A stretch of DNA of 22,663 bases from an uncultured Klebsiella sp. (GTDB lineage Bacteria; Pseudomonadota; Gammaproteobacteria; Enterobacterales; Enterobacteriaceae): contig CABUCP010000005.1 of the NCBI GenBank assembly GCA_902490055.1, positions 1 through 22,663 of the forward strand, written 5' to 3'. The notes below the pieces were generated by a model that worked only from the letters and a program-made list of their open reading frames with translations, was not told where the DNA came from and did not search any database. Below are positions 1-8,219 of this stretch, piece after piece. Every line of letters begins with the position of its first letter. The stretch's first letter is position 1. The translations under genes were made by a program, and so were the position numbers.

Positions 1-17
1 TAATAAGGATCAAAATA

Positions 18-1304
18 ATGACCGAAGCCATGAAGATTACGCTTACTACACAGCCAGCCGATGCGCGTTGGGGAGAAAAAGCGGCCTGGAGTATCAATAA
101 CGACGGTCTTGCTCTGCATCTCAACGGCAAAGACGACCTGGGGCTGATCCAGCGCGCGGCGCGCAAAATTGACGGCATGGGTATCAAGCACGTCGCATTA
201 AGCGGCGAAGGCTGGAATACCGATCGCGCCTGGGCCTTCTGGGCCGGCTATAAAGGGCCGAAGGGGCAACGTCAGATTGAATGGCCGACCCTTGACGACG
301 CGCAGCGTAGCGAACTGGATAATCGCCTGACGATCATCGATTGGGTCCGCGACACCATCAACGCGCCGGCAGAGGAACTGGGGCCGGAACAGCTGGCGCA
401 GCGCGCCGTTGACCTGCTGTGCAGCGTGGCGGGCGAGAAGATGAGCTATCGCATCACTAAAGGCGAAGATCTGCGTGAGCAGAACTATCTTGGCCTGCAC
501 ACCGTAGGCCGCGGCTCCGAGCGCCCGCCGGTTCTGCTGGCGCTGGACTACAACCCGACCGGCGATAAAGAAGCGCCGGTCTATGCCTGCCTGGTCGGCA
601 AAGGTATCACCTTTGACTCCGGCGGCTACAGCATCAAGCAAAGCGCCTTTATGGATTCGATGAAGTCCGACATGGGCGGTGCGGCCACCGTGACCGGCGC
701 GCTGGCTTTCGCCATTACCCGCGGTCTGAATAAACGTGTGAAGCTGTACCTGTGCTGCGCGGATAACCTGATCAGCGGCAACGCCTTCAAGCTTGGCGAT
801 ATCATTCATTATCGCAACGGCAAAACCGTTGAAATCATGAATACCGATGCCGAAGGCCGCCTGGTGCTGGCGGATGGCTTGATCGACGCCTCGGCGCAAA
901 AGCCGGAGCTGATCATCGATGCCGCCACCCTGACCGGCGCGGCGAAAACCGCGCTCGGTAACGATTATCATGCGCTGTTTAGCTTTGATGATGCGCTGGC
1001 GAATCGTCTGCTGGCAAGCGCGCAAGCGGAAAACGAAGCCTTCTGGCGTCTGCCGCTGGCCGAGTTCCACCGCAACCAGCTGCCGTCGAACTTCGCTGAA
1101 CTGAATAACACTGGTAGCGCGGCCTATCCGGCTGGCGCCAGCACCGCGGCGGGCTTCCTGTCCCACTTCGTGGAAAACTATCACCAGGGCTGGCTGCATA
1201 TCGACTGCTCCGCAACCTACCGTAAATCGGCGGTTGAGCAGTGGTCCGCGGGGGCGACCGGTCTTGGCGTGCGCACCATTGCTAACCTGCTGACGGCTGA
1301 GTAA
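18..1304 (+). CDS. pepB: Aminopeptidase B (peptidase B), M17 leucyl aminopeptidase family
   Basis: A cytoplasmic metallo-aminopeptidase that removes N-terminal residues from small peptides during peptide turnover. The 428-residue protein matches E. coli PepB (427 residues) end to end. The M17 signature NTDAEGRL is at residues 275-282. The expected metal ligands are present at the E. coli numbering: Lys195, Asp200, Asp218, Asp277 and Glu279. The catalytic pair Lys207 and Arg281 is also present. The N-terminal 150 or so residues form the family's regulatory/oligomerisation domain. The start is supported by an AAGGA-type ribosome binding site 7-8 bases upstream and by the conserved opening MTEAMKIT. 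In E. coli this gene follows iscX at the end of the isc region. The window opens only 17 bases upstream, so its promoter is not visible. Downstream lies a REP-type repeat and then sseB. The function call is very secure; metal preference is inferred from the family. Confidence 0.97.
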   Translation: MTEAMKITLTTQPADARWGEKAAWSINNDGLALHLNGKDDLGLIQRAARKIDGMGIKHVALSGEGWNTDRAWAFWAGYKGPKGQRQIEWPTLDDAQRSELDNRLTIIDWVRDTINAPAEELGPEQLAQRAVDLLCSVAGEKMSYRITKGEDLREQNYLGLHTVGRGSERPPVLLALDYNPTGDKEAPVYACLVGKGITFDSGGYSIKQSAFMDSMKSDMGGAATVTGALAFAITRGLNKRVKLYLCCADNLISGNAFKLGDIIHYRNGKTVEIMNTDAEGRLVLADGLIDASAQKPELIIDAATLTGAAKTALGNDYHALFSFDDALANRLLASAQAENEAFWRLPLAEFHRNQLPSNFAELNNTGSAAYPAGASTAAGFLSHFVENYHQGWLHIDCSATYRKSAVEQWSAGATGLGVRTIANLLTAE

Positions 1305-1311
1305 TTTTTTT

Positions 1312-1385
1312 GCCGGGTAGCGCCACTACGCTTACCCGGCCTCAAAACCGTAGGCCCGTGCGGACGCAGCGCCGCCGGGCGATTT
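1312..1385. repeat. REP/BIME-type palindromic repeat between pepB and sseB
   Basis: Two REP-like units lie in opposite orientation. The first is a hairpin with arms GCCGGGTA (1312-1319) and TACCCGGC (1333-1340), followed by CT as in classical REP sequences. The second begins with GTAGGCC at 1350 and ends in GCCGCCGGGC at 1380, which is the inverted REP layout. This head-to-tail pairing is what defines a BIME in enterobacteria. A run of T residues directly after the pepB stop precedes it. Such elements can protect mRNA 3' ends, pause transcription or bind gyrase or Pol I. No such role can be read from this copy alone. Confidence 0.72.
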
Positions 1386-1401
1386 TTGAAGTAGCGAATC
1401 T

Positions 1402-2178
1402 ATGTCTGAAACTAAAAACGAATTAGAAATCCTGCTGGAGAAGGCGGCGACCGAGCCGGCCCATCGTCCGGCATTTTTCGCCGCGCTGCTTGAGGCCACC
1501 GTATGGGTGCCGGGTACCGCGGCGGAGGGTGAGCAGATTGTTGAAGATAGCGCCCTCGATCTGCAGCATTGGGAAAAAGATGACGGCACTTCCGTGATTC
1601 CTTTCTTCACTTCGCTGGAAGCGCTGCAGCAGGCGGTAGAAGATGAGCAGGCCTTCGTGATGATGCCGGCGCGTACGCTGATGGCCATCACTCTCGGCGA
1701 ATCGCTGTTCCTCAACGCGAAGCTTGCAACCGGCAAAGAGTTCACGCCGCGTGAAATCAGCCATCTGCTGGGTGAAGAGGGTAGCCCGCTCAGTGCCCAA
1801 ACGGTACTGGAAGGCGGCGAAGCGCTGCTATTGTCTGAAGTCGCCGAACCGCCGGCGCAGATGGTGGACTCGCTGACCACGCTGTTTAAAACGCTGAAGA
1901 CCGTGAAGCGCGCGTTTTTGTGCTCGATTAAAGAGCGCGCCGACGCACCGGCCAACTTGTTGATCGGGATTGAAGCGGAAGGGGATATTGAATCCATTAT
2001 CCAGACCACCGGCAGCGTGGCGACCGATACCTTACCCGGCGATGAACCGATCGATATTTGCCAGGTAGTAGAAGGCGAGAAGGGCATCAGCCACTTTATG
2101 ATTGCCCATATTACGCCGTTCTATGAAAAACGCTGGGGCAGCTTCCTGCGCGATTTCAAGCAGAACCGAATCATATAA
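1402..2178 (+). CDS. sseB: SseB, enhanced serine sensitivity protein
   Basis: The protein has 258 residues, the same length as E. coli SseB, with the same opening MSETKNELEILLEKA. The family has an N-terminal and a C-terminal SseB domain, roughly residues 10-130 and 140-255. No signal peptide, membrane segment or catalytic motif is visible, so it is probably a soluble cytoplasmic protein. In E. coli, overexpression of the sseA/sseB region was linked to serine sensitivity; the biochemical role is unresolved. It should not be confused with the Salmonella SPI-2 translocon protein of the same name. It lies 97 bases after pepB on the same strand, beyond a BIME, and could share its transcript. It converges with sseA, and a palindromic element sits in the gap. 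The identity is secure, the mechanism is not. Confidence 0.93.
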   Translation: MSETKNELEILLEKAATEPAHRPAFFAALLEATVWVPGTAAEGEQIVEDSALDLQHWEKDDGTSVIPFFTSLEALQQAVEDEQAFVMMPARTLMAITLGESLFLNAKLATGKEFTPREISHLLGEEGSPLSAQTVLEGGEALLLSEVAEPPAQMVDSLTTLFKTLKTVKRAFLCSIKERADAPANLLIGIEAEGDIESIIQTTGSVATDTLPGDEPIDICQVVEGEKGISHFMIAHITPFYEKRWGSFLRDFKQNRII

Positions 2179-2181
2179 AGA

Positions 2182-2214
2182 TTTCCCGGGTAGGGCGCAG
2201 CCGCTACCCGGAAA
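2182..2214. repeat. REP-like hairpin / possible bidirectional terminator between sseB and sseA
   Basis: The arms CCGGGTAG (2186-2193) and CTACCCGG (2204-2211) pair around a GC-rich loop. They are extended by TTT and AAA on the outside, with one bulged C. The core resembles the REP hairpin after pepB. Its place between convergent stop codons suits a shared 3'-end structure. No long T tract follows on the plus strand, so Rho-independent termination is only a possibility. Confidence 0.5.
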
Positions 2215-2222
2215 TCCTACTT

Positions 2223-3071
2223 TTACTGCGCCGGCTCGATCGGCAAATCCGTTCTCGCGCCCCACTCACTCCACGAACCATCGTACAGGCATACGCCGTT
2301 GACGCCGAGCGTAGTCAACGCCAGCACCACTACCGCCGCCGTTACGCCGGAGCCACAGCTGGCGATAATCGGCCGCTCAAAATCCACGCCCTGGCGGATA
2401 AAAATATCATTCAGCTCATCGACGGTTTTCAGCTCGCCGTTAATCACCAGATCGCTCCAGGGTACGTTAAGCGCGCCCGGGATATGCCCGCGACGTAAGC
2501 CGGGACGTGGTTCATCCGCCTGGCCGTTAAAACGCGCGGCCGGGCGCGCGTCAACGATCTGCGCCGATCCTTCGTGGCTGACCAGTAGCACATCGGTTAG
2601 CCGCTTGATCACCTCAGGATCGAAGTTGACGTCGAATTCGCCTTCCGCTAACTGCGGATCGCCTTGCTCCAACGGTAGCTCGTCGCGGCGCCAGCCTTCC
2701 AGGCCACCGGCGACAATCGACACGTTTTCGACGCCGAAGGTGCGTAACATCCACCAGGCGCGCGGCGCCGAGAATAGATTACCTTCGTCATAAACCACCA
2801 GGTGTTTATCGCTGCTAACGCCCAGCTCGCGCATCGCGACGGCAAAGGTTTCCGCACGCGGCATCATGTGTGGCAGCGGGCTGGTGTGGTCAGACAGTGC
2901 TTCAATATCAAAAAAAACCGCGCCGGGGATATGCCCGTCGCGGTATTCCGCCGCCATATCGTGCAGCGCTTCCTGGCCCGCGGGCGCCATCCGCGCATCA
3001 AGAATTTGAATCTGCGGGTCATCAATGTGTTCCGCCAGCCAGTCGGCCGCGACAAAGAATGAGGTGGACAT
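2223..3071 (-). CDS. sseA: 3-mercaptopyruvate sulfurtransferase (tandem rhodanese)
   Basis: Transfers sulfur from 3-mercaptopyruvate to thiol acceptors or cyanide in the cytoplasm, as part of cysteine-derived sulfur metabolism. The 282-residue protein contains two rhodanese folds. The inactive N-terminal half spans about residues 5-125, with GHIPGAVFFD near its start. The catalytic C-terminal half spans about 160-280. The active-site loop CGSGVTA begins at Cys239, and the G-S-G-V loop type is the mercaptopyruvate sulfurtransferase rather than thiosulfate form. E. coli SseA is 281 residues. The start ATG has a GGAGG sequence five bases upstream on the minus strand (plus-strand 3077-3081). It is divergent from yfhM and convergent with sseB. 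Confidence 0.96.
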   Translation of the reverse strand: MSTSFFVAADWLAEHIDDPQIQILDARMAPAGQEALHDMAAEYRDGHIPGAVFFDIEALSDHTSPLPHMMPRAETFAVAMRELGVSSDKHLVVYDEGNLFSAPRAWWMLRTFGVENVSIVAGGLEGWRRDELPLEQGDPQLAEGEFDVNFDPEVIKRLTDVLLVSHEGSAQIVDARPAARFNGQADEPRPGLRRGHIPGALNVPWSDLVINGELKTVDELNDIFIRQGVDFERPIIASCGSGVTAAVVVLALTTLGVNGVCLYDGSWSEWGARTDLPIEPAQ

Positions 3072-3101
3072 GAGAGCCTCCGTTTTATTATCGATCGATG
3101 A

Positions 3102-3130
3102 ATTGTCGGTGTTTTAGATTGGGCTGACAA
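3102..3130 (-). promoter_or_regulatory. Candidate sigma-70 promoter for sseA
   Basis: Read on the minus strand, TTGTCA (plus-strand 3125-3130) matches five of six -35 bases and GACAAT (plus-strand 3102-3107) matches four of six -10 bases. The spacer is exactly 17 bases. Transcription would begin about 25 bases before the sseA start. This is visual matching only. Confidence 0.4.
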
Positions 3131-3275
3131 GTTAAGGACGCCGGAGTGGGGAGGCGGTCACGCTGTTGCCTGATTCATTGGTCATTTCTATGCTGGTCGC
3201 TGTTGGGAATCGTCCTCATAGCGCATAATAAGACGTTATGAATGAGATCAGGCTCTGGGCCGAGGGGTTAGAAGG

Positions 3276-6200
3276 ATGAAACCATTTCGTTTAGCGGCGC
3301 TATCGTTGGCGCTCCTTACCGCACTATCATTAGCCGGTTGCGATAACAGCGGCGAACCGCAGGCCGTATCGGCAGCCGATAAAGGTGCAGCCGATAGCGC
3401 GAAAAAACCGGATAGCGGCCAGCTGGCAACACTGAAAGAAAAAAGTCAGGGTAAAGCGCTGACGTTGCTTGATGCTTCCGAGGTACAGCTCGACGGCGCG
3501 GCGACGCTGGTACTCACTTTCTCTATCCCGCTTAAACCGGATCAGGACTTCTCCCGCAGCGTACATCTGGTTGACAAGAAAAACGGCAAGGTTGACGGCG
3601 CATGGGAGCTGGCGCCGAATCTGAAAGAACTACGTCTTCGCCATCTCGAGCCTAAACGTGAGCTAATTGTCAGCGTTGATCCCACGCTGATTGCCCTCAA
3701 TGACGCCACCTTCGGCAGCCATTTTGAAAAAACCATCGCCACCCGCGATATCGCCCCAAGCGTCGGTTTCGCCAGCCGCGGTTCGCTGCTGCCGGGGAAA
3801 GTCGTCGCCGGGCTGCCGGTGATGGCCCTTAACGTTGATAACGTCGACGTTAATTTCTTCCGCATCAAGCCGGAATCACTCTCCGCCTTCGTTAGCCAGT
3901 GGGAATACCGTAACTCGTTAAGCAACTGGGAATCCGACGAGCTGCTGAAGATGGCCGAACTGGTGTATAGCGGGCGTTTCGATCTCAACCCGGCGCGCAA
4001 TACCCGTGAAAAGCTGCTGCTGCCGCTAAGTGATATTAAGCCGCTACAGCAGCCGGGCGTCTACGTAGCGGTGATGAACCCGGCGGGCCACTATAGCTAT
4101 AGCAATGCGGCGACGCTGTTCACCCTCAGCGATATCGGCGTTTCGGCGCATCGCTACCACAACCGGCTCGATGTCTTCACCCAGAGCCTGGAAAACGGCG
4201 CCGCGCAGTCGGGCATCGACGTTCAACTGCTGAATACTAAAGGGCAGACGCTGGCGCAGGCGAAGAGCGATAGCCAGGGCCACGTAACCCTGCAAACCGA
4301 TAAAGAGGCGGCGCTGCTGCTGGCGCGTAAAGACGGGCAAACCACGCTGCTTGACCTCAAACTACCGGCGCTGGATCTGGCGGAATTTTCCATCGCCGGC
4401 GCGCCGGGCTACAGCAAACAGTTCTTTATGTTTGGCCCGCGCGATCTCTATCGCCCGGGGGAAACGGTGATCCTTAACGCGCTGCTGCGCGACGGCGACG
4501 GCAAACCGCTGGCGGAGCAGCCGGTGAAGCTGGAGGTGGTGCAGCCGGACGGCCAGGTGATTCGTTCCGTGATGAGCAAACCGGTGAATGGCCTGTATCA
4601 GTTTACTTATCCGCTCGACGGCGGCGCGGCCACCGGTATGTGGCATATCCGCGCCAGCACCGGCGACAATCAGCCGCGCGAGTGGGATTTCCACGTTGAA
4701 GACTTTATGCCGGAGCGCATGGCGCTGAACCTGATCCCGCAGGCCGCGCCGATTGCGCCGAATGCTGACGTCACTTTTAACGTTAGCGGCGCTTATCTCT
4801 ACGGCGCGCCGGCCAGCGGCAATCAGCTGCAGGGCAAGCTGTTCCTGCGCCCGCTGCGTGACGCCGTCGCCGCGCTGCCGGGCTTCCAGTTCGGTGATAT
4901 CGCCGAAGAGAACCTCTCTCGTAGTCTCGATGAAGTCCAACTAACGCTGGATGAAAAAGGCCATGCCGAGGTCACAACCGCCAGCCAGTGGCAGGATAGC
5001 CATTCGCCGCTGCAGGTGGTGTTGCAGGCCAGCCTGCTCGAATCCGGCGGTCGTCCGGTCACCCGCACCGTACAGCAGCCGATCTGGCCCGCCGATGCGC
5101 TGCCGGGGATCCGCCCGCAATTTACCCTGAAGGATGTTTATGACTACCGCACCGATACCACGATCAAACAACCGGTGGTCGATGAAAACAGTAATGCCGC
5201 TTTCGATATCGTCTATGCCGATGCTAAAGGCGAGAAAAAAGCGGTCTCCGGCCTGCAGGTGCGGCTGATCCGCGAGCGTCGAGATTACTACTGGAACTGG
5301 TCAGAGAGTGAAGGCTGGCAGTCGCAGTTCGATCAAAAAGATCTGCAGGAGGGCGAGGAGTCGCTGGATCTGCAGGCCGGACAGACCGGCAAAGTCAGCT
5401 TCCCGGTGGAGTGGGGATCGTATCGCCTGGAGGTGAAAGGGCCGGACGACGCTGTCAGCAGCGTGCGATTCTGGGCGGGCTATAGCTGGCAGGATAACAG
5501 CGAAGGCGCCGGCGCGGCGCGTCCTGACCGGGTGACCATGAAGCTGGATAAGCCGAGCTATAAACCGGGCGACACTATCAAGCTGCGCATTGCCGCGCCG
5601 TCGGCGGGTAAAGGCTACGCGATGGTGGAATCGAGCGAGGGGCCGCTGTGGTGGCAGGAGATTGACGTCCCGGCTGAGGGGATGGATCTGTCGATTCCGG
5701 TCGACAAGGCCTGGAATCGCCACGACCTTTATCTCAGTACCCTGGTGATCCGCCCGGGCGATAAATCGCGTTCGGCGACGCCGAAGCGTGCGGTCGGCCT
5801 GCTGCATCTGCCGCTGGGCGATGAAAACCGCCGTCTGACCCTGGCGCTGGAGGCGCCGGAAAAAATGCGCCCGAATCAGCCGCTGACGGTCAAAGTAAAA
5901 GCCAGCGTCAAAGAGGGCGAGGTGCCGAAACAGGTCAATGTCCTGCTCTCGGCGGTCGATAGCGGGGTGCTGAATATTACCGATTATGCTACACCGGATC
6001 CGTGGAACGCCTTCTTTGGCCAGAAGCGCTACGGCGCGGATATTTATGATATCTACGGTCAGGTGATTGAAGGGCAGGGGCGCTTAGCCAGCCTGCGCTT
6101 TGGCGGCGACGGCGACGAGCTAAAACGCGGCGGGAAGGCGCCGGTTAACCACGTCACGATTATCGCCCAACAGGCGCAGCCGGTGGTGCTTAACGACCAG

Positions 6201-8219
6201 GGCGAGGGGACGGTGACGCTACCGATCGGCGATTTTAACGGCGAGCTGCGGGTCATGGCGCAGGGGTGGACGGCGGATGATTTCGGCAGCGGCGAAGATA
6301 ACGTGGTGGTTGCCGCCCCGGTTATCGCTGAGCTAAACACGCCGCGCTTCCTTGCCAGCGGCGATACCACGCGGCTGGCGCTGGATCTCAGTAACCTGAC
6401 CGATAAACCGCAAACCCTGCAGGTCAATCTTGCCGCCAGCGGGCTGGTGACGTTGACCGATGGGCAACTGCCGCCGGTGCAACTGGCGCCGGGCGCGCGC
6501 AGCACCCTGTTCGTGCCGGTCAGCGCGTTGGCCGGCTTCGGCGATGGTCAGGTGAGCGCGACCATCAGCGGCCTGAGTCTGCCGGGCGAAACCTTCGCGC
6601 CGCTGCAAAAACAGTGGAAAATCGGCGTGCGTCCGGCGTTCCCGGCGCAAACCGTCAATAGCGGCGTAGTGCTGCAGCCGGGCGAAAGCTGGCAGGCGCC
6701 GGCGGCGCAAAGCCAGGGCTTCGCCCCGCAAACGCTGCAGGGCCAACTGCTGTTCAGCGGCAAGCCGCCGCTGAATCTCGCCCGCTATATCCGCGAGCTG
6801 AAAGCCTATCCGTATGGCTGTCTCGAACAGACCGCCAGCGGCCTGTTCCCGTCGCTGTACAGCAGCGCGGCGCAGCTAAAAGCGTTGGGGATTAGCGGCG
6901 ATAGCGATGAAAAACGCCGCGCGGCGGTTGAGGTTGGCATTTCGCGCTTGCTGCAGATGCAGCTGGAAAACGGCGGCTTTGCGCTGTGGGATAAAGCCGG
7001 CCCGGAAGAGTACTGGCTGACCGCCTACGCGATGGACTTCCTCGTCCGAGCGGGCGAGCAGGGCTATAGCGTGCCGGTTAACGCCATGAATAAAGGCAAT
7101 GAACGTCTGCTGCGCTATCTGCAAGAACCGGGGTTAATGACCGTGCGCTACAGCGATGATGCGGCGGCCAGCCGCTTCGCCGCGCAGGCCTATGCCGCGC
7201 TGGTGCTGGCGCGCCAGCAAAAAGCGCCGCTTGGCGCGCTGCGTGAAATCTGGAGCCGTCACCAACAGGCGCGTTCCGGCTTGTCATTACTACAGCTCGG
7301 TATCGCGCTGAAAACCATGGGCGACGCGCCGCGCGGCGATGAAGCCGTGAAGCTGGCGGTGACGACGCCGCGCCAGGATGAGAACCGCTGGCTGGGCGAT
7401 TACGGCAGCCAACTTCGCGATGATGCGCTGAAACTGGCGCTGTTGGAAGAGAACAAGCTGCTACCGGATGTGCAAAACCAGCTGTTAAGCAGCCTGTCGG
7501 AAGAGGCTTTTGGTCAGCGCTGGCTGTCGACGCAGGAAACCAACGCGCTGTTCCTCGCCGGACGTACGCTGGCAGAACTGCCGGGTAACTGGCAGGCGCA
7601 AACCTCGCTACAGGCGGAGCCGCTTACCGGCAATAAGGCGCAAACCCGCAATCTCGACGGCGATCGACTGGCGGCGCTGCAGGTGAGCAATACCGGCAAT
7701 CAGCCGCTGTGGCTGCGCCTGGATAGCAGCGGTTATCCGCAAAGCGCGCCGCAGCCGGGCGGCAACGTACTGGGGATTGAACGCAGCGTATTCGATACTC
7801 AGGGGCAGCAGAAGTCGCTCTCGTCGTTGCGCAGCGGCGAACTGGTGCTGGTGAAGCTGGAGATTACCGCCAAACGTAATGTCCCTGATGCGCTGGTGGT
7901 CGATCTGCTGCCTGCCGGGCTGGAGCTGGAAAACCAGAACCTGGCCAATAGCAGCGCCAGCCTGCAGGAAAACGGCGAAGCGGTGCAAAATCTGCTTAAC
8001 CAGATGCAGCAGGCGGATATTCAACATATCGAGTTCCGCGATGATCGTTTCGTCGCCGCGGTCGCCATCAATGAAGGCCAGCCGGTGACGCTGGTTTATC
8101 TGGCGCGGGCGGTGACGCCGGGCACTTATCAGGTACCGCAGCCGCAGGTAGAATCGATGTACGTACCACAGTGGCGGGCGACAGGCGCGGCCAGCGGCCC
8201 GCTTACCGTTACGCCGTAA
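3276..8219 (+). CDS. yfhM: Bacterial alpha-2-macroglobulin lipoprotein
   Basis: A very large periplasmic protein thought to trap invading proteases by a thioester mechanism after the outer membrane is breached. It has 1647 residues, against about 1653 in E. coli YfhM (ECAM). It opens with a lipoprotein signal peptide whose lipobox LAGC places the acylated cysteine at residue 22. The next residue is Asp, the classical signal for retention in the inner membrane. The body is a chain of macroglobulin beta-sandwich domains. The thioester motif GCLEQ is at residues 1181-1185 (Cys1182, Gln1185), followed by the alpha-helical thioester domain. An MG8/receptor-binding-like domain ends the protein. A GAGGGG ribosome binding site lies eight bases before the ATG. 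pbpC starts on the base after its stop codon, consistent with the known pairing of these genes as an envelope-damage response. The identity is certain; the protease-trap role is from family studies. Confidence 0.97.
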   Translation: MKPFRLAALSLALLTALSLAGCDNSGEPQAVSAADKGAADSAKKPDSGQLATLKEKSQGKALTLLDASEVQLDGAATLVLTFSIPLKPDQDFSRSVHLVDKKNGKVDGAWELAPNLKELRLRHLEPKRELIVSVDPTLIALNDATFGSHFEKTIATRDIAPSVGFASRGSLLPGKVVAGLPVMALNVDNVDVNFFRIKPESLSAFVSQWEYRNSLSNWESDELLKMAELVYSGRFDLNPARNTREKLLLPLSDIKPLQQPGVYVAVMNPAGHYSYSNAATLFTLSDIGVSAHRYHNRLDVFTQSLENGAAQSGIDVQLLNTKGQTLAQAKSDSQGHVTLQTDKEAALLLARKDGQTTLLDLKLPALDLAEFSIAGAPGYSKQFFMFGPRDLYRPGETVILNALLRDGDGKPLAEQPVKLEVVQPDGQVIRSVMSKPVNGLYQFTYPLDGGAATGMWHIRASTGDNQPREWDFHVEDFMPERMALNLIPQAAPIAPNADVTFNVSGAYLYGAPASGNQLQGKLFLRPLRDAVAALPGFQFGDIAEENLSRSLDEVQLTLDEKGHAEVTTASQWQDSHSPLQVVLQASLLESGGRPVTRTVQQPIWPADALPGIRPQFTLKDVYDYRTDTTIKQPVVDENSNAAFDIVYADAKGEKKAVSGLQVRLIRERRDYYWNWSESEGWQSQFDQKDLQEGEESLDLQAGQTGKVSFPVEWGSYRLEVKGPDDAVSSVRFWAGYSWQDNSEGAGAARPDRVTMKLDKPSYKPGDTIKLRIAAPSAGKGYAMVESSEGPLWWQEIDVPAEGMDLSIPVDKAWNRHDLYLSTLVIRPGDKSRSATPKRAVGLLHLPLGDENRRLTLALEAPEKMRPNQPLTVKVKASVKEGEVPKQVNVLLSAVDSGVLNITDYATPDPWNAFFGQKRYGADIYDIYGQVIEGQGRLASLRFGGDGDELKRGGKAPVNHVTIIAQQAQPVVLNDQGEGTVTLPIGDFNGELRVMAQGWTADDFGSGEDNVVVAAPVIAELNTPRFLASGDTTRLALDLSNLTDKPQTLQVNLAASGLVTLTDGQLPPVQLAPGARSTLFVPVSALAGFGDGQVSATISGLSLPGETFAPLQKQWKIGVRPAFPAQTVNSGVVLQPGESWQAPAAQSQGFAPQTLQGQLLFSGKPPLNLARYIRELKAYPYGCLEQTASGLFPSLYSSAAQLKALGISGDSDEKRRAAVEVGISRLLQMQLENGGFALWDKAGPEEYWLTAYAMDFLVRAGEQGYSVPVNAMNKGNERLLRYLQEPGLMTVRYSDDAAASRFAAQAYAALVLARQQKAPLGALREIWSRHQQARSGLSLLQLGIALKTMGDAPRGDEAVKLAVTTPRQDENRWLGDYGSQLRDDALKLALLEENKLLPDVQNQLLSSLSEEAFGQRWLSTQETNALFLAGRTLAELPGNWQAQTSLQAEPLTGNKAQTRNLDGDRLAALQVSNTGNQPLWLRLDSSGYPQSAPQPGGNVLGIERSVFDTQGQQKSLSSLRSGELVLVKLEITAKRNVPDALVVDLLPAGLELENQNLANSSASLQENGEAVQNLLNQMQQADIQHIEFRDDRFVAAVAINEGQPVTLVYLARAVTPGTYQVPQPQVESMYVPQWRATGAASGPLTVTP

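Noticed and set aside
198..1199. A 333-codon antisense frame inside pepB.
   Set aside because: The PepB protein on the plus strand is complete with all metal ligands; the antisense product has low-complexity Arg/Gln/Ala composition.
3072..3275. Possible homologue of the E. coli small RNA RyfA, which I recall lying near sseA.
   Set aside because: The gap is only 204 bases, shorter than the roughly 300-base RNA, and I saw no convincing similarity.
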